This document shows, in pieces, positions 27,035-34,775 of a stretch of DNA of 64,000 bases (positions are counted from its first letter, which is position 1; every line of letters starts with the position of its first letter). This DNA comes from Pseudomonadota bacterium (lineage in GTDB: Bacteria; Pseudomonadota; Alphaproteobacteria; Rhizobiales; Xanthobacteraceae), in NCBI GenBank assembly GCA_023451825.1, contig JAEXYA010000048.1:1-64000 (forward strand), in the 5' to 3' direction. The position numbers were made by a program, and so were the translations under genes. A model generated the notes under the pieces. The model was given only the letters and a program-made list of their open reading frames with translations. It did not search any database and was not told the DNA's origin.

Positions 27035-27396
27035 GGTGCAAATGTCCCGTGAAAGACGCCGATGGGACGGATCTCATAGGCACCGCCGGGATTGGCGCGG
27101 CCGAGATCTTGCGCGATTTCGAGGGCACCATCGAGGTTTTCCGCTTCGACCACATAGAAGCCGAGCAGTTGTTCCTTGGTTTCCGCGAAGGGACCATCGA
27201 GAACCACCGGCGGATCGTCCTTGCGCAGCGTGGTGGCGGCGGTGGTCGGCAGCAACCGCGCCACCGGGCCAAGCCGGCCCTGTTGCGCCAGCTTTTCATG
27301 CACGACGGCGAGTTTCGCCATGACACTGTCGTCCTCGTCCTTGGACCAGCCGCCGACAACGGCCTCATCGTGATAGCAGAGAATGGCGTACAGCAT
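27031..27396 (-). CDS. DGPF-domain (YCII-related) protein
   Basis: The 121-residue product contains the diagnostic VLDGPFAETKEQLLGFYVVE segment and starts MLYAILCYHDEAVV, as in DGPF proteins. AAGGAGC precedes the ATG. It overlaps the start of the ECF sigma gene (ATGA), so the two are coupled. DGPF proteins are the standard partners of ECF42 sigma factors and usually are targets of them as well, but their biochemical activity is unknown. It is the probable first gene of the leftward unit down to about 24.7 kb or further. Confidence 0.92.
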   Translation of the reverse strand: MLYAILCYHDEAVVGGWSKDEDDSVMAKLAVVHEKLAQQGRLGPVARLLPTTAATTLRKDDPPVVLDGPFAETKEQLLGFYVVEAENLDGALEIAQDLGRANPGGAYEIRPIGVFHGTFAP

Positions 27397-27488
27397 GGGT
27401 GCTCCTTGATTGAAAGACGGGCCGGCTCAGCCGATGCCGACAAGCTAGCTGAAATTATTGTGGCATGACGCGCAGGCGGGTTCCCGCA

Positions 27489-28139
27489 TCATGCGCGACA
27501 GAGCTGCGCGATGGCACCGTCCACGATGGCGTCGATTTGTTCACGCGGCACGCCCGCGCGGGCGCGGATCGACGACAGGTTCAGCAGAGCTGATGCCATC
27601 GTTGCCAGCGCATCGACATCGGTGGTTTCCGGCATCTCGCCGCGCGCGATCGCGGTGCGGAAGCACCAGGCAAAAGCATCGTCGAGCTCCTTGAAACCTT
27701 CGATCATCAGGCCGCGGATTTCCGGATCAACGATCGCGTCTGACGCCACCGTCATCACGGCAAAGCACCCGCGCGGATCGTCGGCGCCCGTCGTGTAGAT
27801 ATCCAGAGCCGCCGCGTAGAAGCGGCGCAGCCGTTCGCGGATATCGATATCCGCCTTGAACAGCGCAATGACCTTCGCCGTGTAGTCGTCGCGATAGCGC
27901 TGATAGCTTTTTATATAGAGCGCCCGCTTGTCGCCGAAGGCACCATAGAGGCTCGGCCGGTTCATGCCGGTGGCCGCGCTGAGATCATCGAGCGAGGTCG
28001 CGGCATAACCAGTGCGGCGGAACAGGTCGAGCGCCCTGCCAATCGCCACATCCGGCTCATAAGCCCGCGGCCGCCCGCGGCGCTTGCCCTCTCGCGTTTC
28101 GCTCGTGCCGGCCAAAGGCGGCTTTTCTTTTTGTACCAT
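27489..28139 (-). CDS. TetR family transcriptional regulator
   Basis: The 216-residue product has a basic N-terminus (GKRRGRPRAYEPD), a TetR helix-turn-helix at about residues 30-75 (ALDLFRRTGYAATSLDDLSAATGMNRPSLYGAFGDKRALY), and a C-terminal ligand-binding domain with DPRGCFAVMTVASDA, the layout of the AcrR/YxaF-like subgroup. It is divergent from a GST gene with 98 bp between the start codons. An imperfect inverted repeat covers its own start codon and the promoter region, so control of itself and of the GST gene is likely. Confidence 0.9.
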   Translation of the reverse strand: MVQKEKPPLAGTSETREGKRRGRPRAYEPDVAIGRALDLFRRTGYAATSLDDLSAATGMNRPSLYGAFGDKRALYIKSYQRYRDDYTAKVIALFKADIDIRERLRRFYAAALDIYTTGADDPRGCFAVMTVASDAIVDPEIRGLMIEGFKELDDAFAWCFRTAIARGEMPETTDVDALATMASALLNLSSIRARAGVPREQIDAIVDGAIAQLCRA

Positions 28140-28185
28140 TTCGCAATTTAATCCTTGACCGCCCTATTATTGTGCGAGACGGTAC
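28133..28185. promoter_or_regulatory. Candidate TetR operator between divergent genes
   Basis: GTACCATTTCGCA (28133-28145) and TGCGAGACGGTAC (28173-28185) are complementary at 11 of 13 positions, with a 27-bp AT-rich centre. The left arm covers the TetR start codon. The spacing could hold two dimers or overlapping divergent promoters. Confidence 0.4.
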
Positions 28186-28237
28186 GAAAATCAATCAACG
28201 GCGCCGCCGCACGGCGCTCACCAGCAAGGGAAGCCCC

Positions 28238-28882
28238 ATGGATCTCTATTTCTCGCCGATGGCCTGCTCGATGGCCACCCGTATCGCGCTTTATGAAGCC
28301 GGGGCGGACGCCCGCTTCCTCGAAGTCGATCCGCCCAGCAAGACCCTGCTGCAGGACGGCTCGGATTTCTACCGCGTCAATCCGCTCGGCCTGGTGCCGA
28401 CCTTGCGCACCGATGATGGTGTGATCCTCACAGAGAACGCCGCCATCCTTCAGCACGTCGCCGAGCGCTTTCCGGAGTCGCCGATCGCCGCCGGCACCGG
28501 CATGGAACGCAGCCGGCTGCAGCAATGGCTCTGCTTCATCGGCACCGAATTGCACAAGTCGCTATTCCAGCCGCTGCTGTCGAAGAAGGCACCGCCGGAA
28601 GCCAAGGCCTATGCGCTGGGGAATGGACGATCAAAGCTCGATTATCTCGAGCAGCATCTCACCGGCCGTGCATTTTTGCTGGATCGGTTCAGCGTGGCAG
28701 ATTGCTATCTCACCACGGTGCTGAACTGGACCATGGTGATCCCGCAGCTTGATCTGGACCAGTGGCCGGCGATCAAGGCGTATCACGCCGGCATCCGCGA
28801 ACGTTCCAGCGTGACGCGCGCCGTTGGCGAGGAGTTCGAACTGTTCAAGGCCGAACAGGCCAGGCACAAAGCGGCAGCGTAA
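28238..28882 (+). CDS. Glutathione S-transferase family protein
   Basis: The 214-residue product has the GST fold: MDLYFSPMACSMATRIALYE (with a Ser/Cys pair near the active site), LGLVPTLRTDDG around the cis-proline, TENAAILQHVAERFP, and the C-terminal FSVADCYLTTVLNW. This resembles beta-class GSTs such as GstA of E. coli and Proteus. AAGGGAAG precedes the ATG at 28238. Being divergent from a TetR gene it is probably induced by a ligand of that regulator, perhaps an electrophile. Confidence 0.92.
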   Translation: MDLYFSPMACSMATRIALYEAGADARFLEVDPPSKTLLQDGSDFYRVNPLGLVPTLRTDDGVILTENAAILQHVAERFPESPIAAGTGMERSRLQQWLCFIGTELHKSLFQPLLSKKAPPEAKAYALGNGRSKLDYLEQHLTGRAFLLDRFSVADCYLTTVLNWTMVIPQLDLDQWPAIKAYHAGIRERSSVTRAVGEEFELFKAEQARHKAAA

Positions 28883-28891
28883 TGCAGGATC

Positions 28892-28988
28892 TTAGGATCG
28901 ATTGAGCGAAGGCGCGAAGCGCCGTGCAATAACCCATCACCGCCCGGCGCAGGAGGTGATGGGTTTCGCTGCGCTCAACCCATCCTAC
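28892..28988. repeat. GTAGGATGGG-type palindromic element, copy 5 (degenerate left arm)
   Basis: The left end reads TTAGGATCGATTGAGCG instead of GTAGGATGGGTTGAGCG; the right end CGCTCAACCCATCCTAC is intact. Inner ACCCATCACC / GGTGATGGGT segments pair. It lies between the convergent GST and phnE genes. Confidence 0.75.
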
Positions 28989-29006
28989 GGCCGCGGCGTA
29001 TGTCGG

Positions 29007-29855
29007 CTATGCCACCGCGCGGCGGCCGATGATTGCAAACCGAAGACGGCTGGAGATCCAGTCGATGGCCGCGACCGCCACCAAAATCATCAAAATCAGA
29101 AACGAGACTTTCTGCCATTCCAGCACGCGGATCTGTTCGGCCAGCTGCAACCCGATGCCTCCCGCACCGACAATGCCGATGATGGTGGCAGAGCGCGTGT
29201 TGGACTCGATGAAATACAGCACCTGCCCGGCGATGACCGGCAGCACCTGCGGCATCAGGCCGAAACGGATCTCATGCAGCGGACTGCCGCCGGAGGCACG
29301 AATGCCTTCGACCTGCTTCTTGTCGGCGCCTTCGATCGCCTCAGAGAACAATTTGCCGAACGCGCCGAAATCCGAAACAGCGATGGCCAACACGCCGGCG
29401 AAGGGGCCCAGGCCAACCACATTGATCCAGACCAGCGCCCAGATCAGCGTATCAACGCCACGGATGGTATCGAGCGAACGGCGCACCGGAAATCGCAGCC
29501 AGGCAGAGGGAATGACGTTTCGTGCAGCGAGCAGGCTGACCGGCAGCGCCATCAGCGCGGCAAGCGTGGTGCCGAGCACAGCGATCGACAGCGTCTCGCC
29601 CATCGCCTGCAGATAGGCCGGCAGCGACGAGCCGGGATCCGGTGGGATCATCATCATGGTGATCCAGCCGAGCTGCTGAATCCCATTCAGCATCCGTGCC
29701 GGCGAGAAATCGAGTTCGACGAGACCGAAGATCAAGAGCGCCAAAGCGGCCATGAGAACGGTCGGCGCCACCGCACGCGATTTCAGCGGACGATCGAACA
29801 CATCCGGATAGCGACGGCGCAGCTCAGTGGTGTCAAGGTCAGGCTGCTTGTTCAC
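29007..29855 (-). CDS. phnE: Phosphonate ABC transporter permease
   Basis: The 282-residue product is a PhnE-type permease with about six membrane segments and the inner-membrane EAA loop at GADKKQVEGIRASGGSPLHEIRFG, where it would meet the PhnC ATPase. The start is a GTG at 29855 overlapping the stop of the other phnE gene (GTGA), so the two are coupled. It is the last gene of the leftward phnC-phnD-phnE-phnE unit. Two different permeases in one operon are common for PhnCDE systems and presumably form a heterodimer. Confidence 0.94.
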   Translation of the reverse strand: MNKQPDLDTTELRRRYPDVFDRPLKSRAVAPTVLMAALALLIFGLVELDFSPARMLNGIQQLGWITMMMIPPDPGSSLPAYLQAMGETLSIAVLGTTLAALMALPVSLLAARNVIPSAWLRFPVRRSLDTIRGVDTLIWALVWINVVGLGPFAGVLAIAVSDFGAFGKLFSEAIEGADKKQVEGIRASGGSPLHEIRFGLMPQVLPVIAGQVLYFIESNTRSATIIGIVGAGGIGLQLAEQIRVLEWQKVSFLILMILVAVAAIDWISSRLRFAIIGRRAVA

Positions 29856-30736
29856 GACCGCGTCTCCTTGCCGAACAGGCGGCCACGGAGCCAGCCGGTG
29901 CCGATATCGATCGCGAAGACGGTGACGACGATCATCAACAGGATCGCACTGACGTCGGAGTAATAGAATTTACGCACGGCGACCACGAGCTCCTGCCCGA
30001 TCCCGCCGGCGCCGACGAATCCCATCACCGAAGCGCCGCGCACATTGATCTCGAAACGCAGCAGCGTGTAGCTGGCAAAGCCCGCCGAGACCTGCGGCAG
30101 CACCGCAAAGCGCATGCAATCGATCCAGCTCGCGCCCGTGGAGCGGATCCCTTCCACCGGCTTCATGTCGATATTCTCGACGATCTCGCCATAGAGTTTT
30201 CCAAGCGCACCGACGCAGTGAATGGCAATGGCCAGCACACCAGCCATGGGGCCGAGGCCGAAAGCGATGACAAAGATCAGCGCGAACACGATGTCCGGGA
30301 CCGTGCGGCAGAATTCCATGAAGCGCTTGACGACGAAGCGCAGCCAGCGCGATGGCGCGGTGTTCTCGGCCGCGAGAAAATTCAGGTAGAAGGCGAGCAG
30401 CGCGCCGACCACGGTGCCGACATAGCTGATCAGCACGGTCTCGCCGAGCAGCTTGAGCCACTTGTCCCAGCCCCAGAACCATTCGGCGATATCAGTCCAG
30501 ACGCGGGCACCGCTATCGAGGGTGAAGATGCGATCGAAATAGCTGAAGAAGTTGCCGAAGTATGTGAAGAGCGTCCGCAGGTTCACTTCTGCGCCGATGG
30601 CCGCGAGAAATAGAACTGCTGCACATGCCGCAATCGAAAATGCCATGCGCAGCCGGCGGCGCGACACAGCCCTACGATAGTCCGCGTTCAGTGCGGCGAG
30701 CTGCTGGCTCGGCAATATGGAGACGGCGGCAGGCAT
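29852..30736 (-). CDS. phnE: Phosphonate ABC transporter permease
   Basis: The 294-residue product is a second PhnE permease, with the loop DMKPVEGIRSTGASWIDCMRFA and the ending FVGAGGIGQELVVAVRKFYYSD typical of the family. I chose the ATG at 30736, preceded by GAAGG eight bases away; a TTG at 30751 would add five residues. It follows phnD across a strong terminator-like hairpin, so its expression may be lower than that of phnD. Its stop overlaps the next phnE start. Confidence 0.93.
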   Translation of the reverse strand: MPAAVSILPSQQLAALNADYRRAVSRRRLRMAFSIAACAAVLFLAAIGAEVNLRTLFTYFGNFFSYFDRIFTLDSGARVWTDIAEWFWGWDKWLKLLGETVLISYVGTVVGALLAFYLNFLAAENTAPSRWLRFVVKRFMEFCRTVPDIVFALIFVIAFGLGPMAGVLAIAIHCVGALGKLYGEIVENIDMKPVEGIRSTGASWIDCMRFAVLPQVSAGFASYTLLRFEINVRGASVMGFVGAGGIGQELVVAVRKFYYSDVSAILLMIVVTVFAIDIGTGWLRGRLFGKETRS

Positions 30737-30758
30737 CGGGATGACCTTCAAGCGGCAT

Positions 30759-30792
30759 AAAAAAGGAGCCGGATCATGCCCGATCCGGCTCC
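30759..30792 (-). terminator. Hairpin with T run between phnD and phnE
   Basis: On the minus strand GGAGCCGGATC, a six-base loop and GATCCGGCTCC are followed by TTTTTTATG. It starts 17 bp after the phnD stop. It looks like a full intrinsic terminator inside the operon, and would let the binding protein be made in excess over the permeases. Confidence 0.8.
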
Positions 30793-30808
30793 CGTTGGAA
30801 GTTGGGTC

Positions 30809-31747
30809 TTACGACGCCTTCTTCTTGCGCAGGGCGTCGACGAACTTGATCAGTTCGATGGTTGCATCCCAATCCTTGGTGGTGGCGGGATGGAAACCCT
30901 TCTTCTGGCCGTCCGACAATTTGTCGAAGGCAGCCTTGTCCTTGGTCGGGGCTTCTTCGAAGGCCTTGCGGATTGCGGCCTTGAGGTCGTCGGGCAGGTC
31001 CGAACCATAGGCATAGGGGCCGTTGATGATGGCCGCCGACTTGTGGACGATGCGGAAGTCGTCCTTCTTCATCGCCGAACCGTCGGCATTCTTCAGCATG
31101 CCCTTATGGAGCATCTGCTGCAGGGTGGAGTCGTCGTCATTGGTCCACTGATTGGCCACGATATCGACGGTGCCCTGCGACAGCGCGAGCATCGCGTTTT
31201 CATGGCTGCCGGTGAACACGACCTTGCCGAAGAAGCCGTCGGCATCGGCGATGCCCATCTTGTTGAGCTCGAAGCGCGGCACGTTGTTGCCCGAAGTCGA
31301 GTTCGGATCGACCAGGCCGAGATTCTTGCCCTTGAGTTCCTGCACGGTCTTGTAGGGGCTCGTCGCCTTGACGAAGAACACCGAATAGTAGCCGGTCGAG
31401 CCATCGATATTGATATCGTTGGCGAAGGCATCGGTCTTCACGCCAGTGAGACGGGCCCGAGCGAACGACGCCGAACCGTAGCTGGCGAGATGGATGTTGC
31501 CCGAACGCTGGCCTTCGATGACGGCCGCATAGTCATTGGCGATGCGCAGATTGACCTTCACGCCCAGCTCTTTCGAGAGATAGGCCGTGAAAGGCGTCCA
31601 GCGCTCGGTGACGCCCGAGGCGTTCTCGGCCGGCACGACAGCGAAGGTCAGTTCCGGATATTTGGCCTTGTAGTCCTGCGCCGAGGCGGAGCCTGCGGCG
31701 AATGCGAGCACGGCGGCGCCGAGCATGATGGAGCGACGATTGATCAT
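30809..31747 (-). CDS. phnD: Phosphonate ABC transporter substrate-binding protein
   Basis: The 312-residue product has a signal peptide (MINRRSIMLGAAVLAFAAG, cleavage after ASA) and the PhnD/PF12974 fold: LTFAVVPAENASGVTERWTP, GLVDPNSTSGNNVPRF and the ANQWTNDDDSTL region around the ligand. PhnD captures phosphonates or phosphite-like anions in the periplasm. It lies between phnC and two phnE genes, separated from phnE by a terminator. Specificity among 2-AEP, methylphosphonate and phosphite cannot be read by eye. Confidence 0.94.
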   Translation of the reverse strand: MINRRSIMLGAAVLAFAAGSASAQDYKAKYPELTFAVVPAENASGVTERWTPFTAYLSKELGVKVNLRIANDYAAVIEGQRSGNIHLASYGSASFARARLTGVKTDAFANDINIDGSTGYYSVFFVKATSPYKTVQELKGKNLGLVDPNSTSGNNVPRFELNKMGIADADGFFGKVVFTGSHENAMLALSQGTVDIVANQWTNDDDSTLQQMLHKGMLKNADGSAMKKDDFRIVHKSAAIINGPYAYGSDLPDDLKAAIRKAFEEAPTKDKAAFDKLSDGQKKGFHPATTKDWDATIELIKFVDALRKKKAS

Positions 31748-31864
31748 GGCAATCCCTGCGTGATCTGTGGAGGTGACGGAGTTTCTTATTGGTAGTCCGA
31801 GCGTCTATCGCCGCGATGACATCACGCGCCCGACATGCAGGCAGATATCGTCTCGGCAATTCGG

Positions 31865-32680
31865 TCAGGCGACGGCAGCAGCGCCGTATTCCGGCACGCG
31901 TAGACCTGCCGGGACATGCACCGGCGCCGATCCCATGACCTCATCGGCTTCGAGATCGTAGAGTTCGCGCGCAATGTGTTCGGTGAGCTGGGCGGGTGCG
32001 CCATCAAAGACGACGCGGCCGGCCGACATTCCGATCAGGCGGTCGCAATAGGTGCGGGCCAGATCGAGTGAGTGCAAATTGCACATCACGGTAATGCCGA
32101 AATGCTTGTTGATGCGCAGCAGCGCGTCCATGACGATGCGGGTATTGCGCGGATCGAGCGAGGCGATCGGCTCATCCGCAAGAATGATCTCCGGCTGCTG
32201 CACCAGCGCGCGGGCGATGGCGACGCGCTGCTGCTGGCCGCCGGAGAGTTGATCAGCGCGCTGCGAGGCATATTGCGCCATGTCGAACTGTTCGAGCGCC
32301 GACATCGCCATCGCGCGATCCTGCTCGGGCCACATCTGTGTCAGCGAACGCCATTGCGGCATGCCGGCCAGACGGCCCATCAACACATTGGTCAGCACAT
32401 CGAGACGGCCGACGAGATTGAACTGCTGGAAGATCATCGCCGAGCGCGCGCGCCACTTGCGGAGCTCGCGGCCGTGCAATGCTGTCACATCCATCCCATC
32501 GAACGTGATGCGACCCGATGTCGGCTCGGCCAGACGATTGACCATGCGCAGCAATGTTGATTTGCCGGCGCCGGACCGCCCGATCACGCCGATAAAGGAG
32601 CCCGGCGCGATCTCGAAATTCGCATTATCGACCGCCGCCTTGGCACCGAAGCGGCACGTCAGGCCTTCGACTGCAAGCAT
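31865..32680 (-). CDS. phnC: Phosphonate ABC transporter ATP-binding protein
   Basis: The 271-residue product is an ABC ATPase with Walker A GRSGAGKST (residues 34-42, Lys40), the signature LSGGQ (145-149) and Walker B ILADEP (166-171), plus PhnC-type segments such as FNLVGRLDVLTNVLMGRL. GGAG precedes the ATG at 32680. It is the first gene of the leftward transport unit and is divergent from the acetyltransferase-phnM unit. A Pho-box-like region lies 45-70 bp upstream. A longer frame upstream overlaps that region and is not supported. Confidence 0.95.
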   Translation of the reverse strand: MLAVEGLTCRFGAKAAVDNANFEIAPGSFIGVIGRSGAGKSTLLRMVNRLAEPTSGRITFDGMDVTALHGRELRKWRARSAMIFQQFNLVGRLDVLTNVLMGRLAGMPQWRSLTQMWPEQDRAMAMSALEQFDMAQYASQRADQLSGGQQQRVAIARALVQQPEIILADEPIASLDPRNTRIVMDALLRINKHFGITVMCNLHSLDLARTYCDRLIGMSAGRVVFDGAPAQLTEHIARELYDLEADEVMGSAPVHVPAGLRVPEYGAAAVA

Positions 32681-32723
32681 GTGTAACTCCAGCGTTAACA
32701 AACCATGCACGCCTATCGCTGGC

Positions 32724-32752
32724 GGATGACAACGCTGTGACGCGACTGTCAC
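32724..32752. promoter_or_regulatory. Candidate divergent Pho box
   Basis: On the plus strand CTGTGAC (32735-32741), GCGA, CTGTCAC (32746-32752) form two 7-bp units with an 11-bp period, as in PhoB boxes. On the minus strand GCGTCAC, AGCG, TTGTCAT, partly overlapping, also keep an 11-bp period. The sites lie between phnC and the acetyltransferase gene. Confidence 0.6.
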
Positions 32753-32868
32753 ACGGCTTAACCCGCAGCCCTGCAAGCCATGCAGGTGGAATTTCATTCA
32801 TATGTCACGCCATCGTCACGATGACGTCTGAAGAGGACGCGCTTCTCTCTGGTCACACGAGCTTCACA

Positions 32869-33519
32869 ATGGCAGGCAAGCAACTCTCGACCACGCCTCT
32901 GGTCGATCCCAGCGCCAAGCTGACAAGCACGACTCTCGGCATCTATTGCGAGGTCGGCGCACGCACCATTCTTCAGGAAGTGGCGATGGGCGACTATTCA
33001 TACGTCGTCAACGACAGCCAAATTACCTACACGACGATCGGGAAATTCTGCTCGATCGCCGCCATGACCCGGATCAATCCCGGCAATCATCCGATGCACC
33101 GGGCGACGCAGGCGCATTTCACCTATCGGGCATCGAGCTATTTCCCCGGCGAAGCCGACGACGCCGACTTCTTCGCGTGGCGGCACGAACATCACGTGAC
33201 GATCGGACACGACGTCTGGATCGGCCACGGCGCCATCGTGCTGCCGGGACGCCAGATCGGCACCGGTGCAGTGATCGCCGCAGGCGCCATCGTCACCAAA
33301 GATGTCCCGCCCTACACGATCGTTGGCGGCAATCCCGCGCGACCAATCCGGCGCCGCTTCTCCGAAGCGGTGGAACAGGGACTGATGGATCTCGCCTGGT
33401 GGCATTGGGACCACGAGACCCTGCGACAGGCGCTGCCGGATTTCCGTGCCTTGTCGATCGACGACTTCTTGAGCAAATATAACGGCGTCAAGGCGACGCA
33501 GCAGATGGACGCGACATGA
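32869..33519 (+). CDS. Phosphonate-locus hexapeptide acetyltransferase
   Basis: The 216-residue product is a left-handed beta-helix acetyltransferase: TLGIYCEVGARTILQEVAMG, DYSYVVNDSQITYTTIGKFC, then HHVTIGHDVWIGHGAIVLPG and IVTKDVPPYTIVGGNPAR. This order matches the hexapeptide transferase family found in C-P lyase operons. It likely acetylates an aminoalkylphosphonate or acts on a related substrate. I chose ATG 32869 because the protein then starts just before the DPSAKL segment; an ATG at 32821 in the same frame is possible. Its stop overlaps the phnM start (ATGA). Confidence 0.88.
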   Translation: MAGKQLSTTPLVDPSAKLTSTTLGIYCEVGARTILQEVAMGDYSYVVNDSQITYTTIGKFCSIAAMTRINPGNHPMHRATQAHFTYRASSYFPGEADDADFFAWRHEHHVTIGHDVWIGHGAIVLPGRQIGTGAVIAAGAIVTKDVPPYTIVGGNPARPIRRRFSEAVEQGLMDLAWWHWDHETLRQALPDFRALSIDDFLSKYNGVKATQQMDAT

Positions 33520-34700
33520 CTGAAATTTACATCGACGGCGGACGGACACTGCTGGGCCAGGAGATCTGTGAAACCTCGCTGGCGATCTCCGGCAGCAGCA
33601 TATCGGATGTCAGCAGCGCCGCGCTTGGTGCGCTCGGCATCGACGCGCGCGGCCTGTTGGTGATGCCGGGTATCGTCGATATCCATGGCGATGCTTTCGA
33701 GCGCCAATTGATGCCGCGTCCGGGCGTCGATTTTCCCGTCGATGTCGCGTTGATCGATAGCGACAAGCAAGCCATCACCAACGGCATCACCACCGTCTTT
33801 CATGGCACGACCTGGTCGTGGGAACCCGGCCTGCGCGGGAGCGAGAACGCCCGCGGCCTATTGTCGGCAATCGAAGCGCTGCGTCCTCATCTCGCTGCAG
33901 ACACGCGCTTTCACCTGCGACAGGAGACATTCAATCTCGATGCGGAAGAAGAGATCATCGGCTGGATCAAGGATGACCGCATAGACCTCCTCGCCTTCAA
34001 CGACCATATGGATCTGACGGGCATTGCCAAACCGGCGAAGCGCGCAAAGATGATCGAGCGCACCGGCCTCAGCGCCGACGCTTTCGATCAGTTGGTCGCG
34101 CGCGTGCTCTCCCGCGCCGATCAGGTGCCCGCATCCATCAAGCGGCTCGCGGAGGCCGCCAACGCGGCCGGCATTGCAACGCTGTCTCATGACGACAACA
34201 GCCCCGCCATGCGCGCCGGGTTCCGCGATCTGGGGGTCCGCATTGCGGAATTCCCGATCAATGAGGAAACCGCCGTCGCGTCCGCTGAAGCCGGTGACTT
34301 CATCATCTACGGCGCTCCGAATGTGGTGCGCGGCGGCAGCCATACCGGGTGGACCAAGGCTTCCGACATGATCGCCAAGGGCCTGTGCTCGGTGCTGGCA
34401 TCGGATTACTATTATCCTGCGCAACTCCTGGCAGCTTTCCGCCTGGCGCATGACGGCATTCTTGCGCTGCCGCAGGCCTGGTCACTCGTGTCCTCCGCAC
34501 CGGCGAAAGCTGCAGGCCTCACCGACCGCGGCGAAATCGCGATCGGCCGTCGCGCAGACATTCTGCTGATCGACGACAGCGTGGCCCTGCGGCCGCGAAT
34601 CGTCGCGGTCATCGCCAATGGCAAGCTTGTTCACCTCGCCGATGCCGGGCGGTTGCGTCCTGCGACAATCATGCCGCAAAAAACTGTCGTCGCAGCCTGA
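33516..34700 (+). CDS. phnM: Alpha-D-ribose 1-methylphosphonate 5-triphosphate diphosphatase
   Basis: The 394-residue product is PhnM, an amidohydrolase-fold enzyme that removes pyrophosphate from the 5'-triphosphate intermediate of the C-P lyase pathway. The metal site is visible: DIHGDAFERQLMPRPG (His57, Asp59), FNDHMDL, SHDDNSP and ASDYYYPAQ. It starts inside the acetyltransferase end, so they are coupled. The enzyme only makes sense with PhnGHIJKL, which are not in the window, so those genes must lie elsewhere or be lost. Confidence 0.95.
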   Translation: MTEIYIDGGRTLLGQEICETSLAISGSSISDVSSAALGALGIDARGLLVMPGIVDIHGDAFERQLMPRPGVDFPVDVALIDSDKQAITNGITTVFHGTTWSWEPGLRGSENARGLLSAIEALRPHLAADTRFHLRQETFNLDAEEEIIGWIKDDRIDLLAFNDHMDLTGIAKPAKRAKMIERTGLSADAFDQLVARVLSRADQVPASIKRLAEAANAAGIATLSHDDNSPAMRAGFRDLGVRIAEFPINEETAVASAEAGDFIIYGAPNVVRGGSHTGWTKASDMIAKGLCSVLASDYYYPAQLLAAFRLAHDGILALPQAWSLVSSAPAKAAGLTDRGEIAIGRRADILLIDDSVALRPRIVAVIANGKLVHLADAGRLRPATIMPQKTVVAA

Positions 34701-34715
34701 GATTTTCTAATCTGG

Positions 34716-34763
34716 AGCGTGATCTTATCCGGAAACCCGTATCCACTTTTCGTGATCATGCTC
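34716..34763. repeat. Palindromic element GAGCGTGATC...GATCATGCTC
   Basis: GAGCGTGATC (34716-34725) and GATCATGCTC (34754-34763) are imperfect complements; TTATCCGGAAA and CCACTTTTCG lie between. This is the familiar rhizobial intergenic element with the GATCATGCTC motif. It lies in the leader of the DUF1045 gene and ends 12 bp before its start codon. Confidence 0.7.
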
Positions 34764-34775
34764 TATGCTGCGGCC

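Noticed and set aside
8617..28988. The intergenic palindromic repeats as CRISPR arrays or insertion sequences
   Set aside because: They are single dispersed palindromes, not direct repeats with spacers, and encode no transposase.
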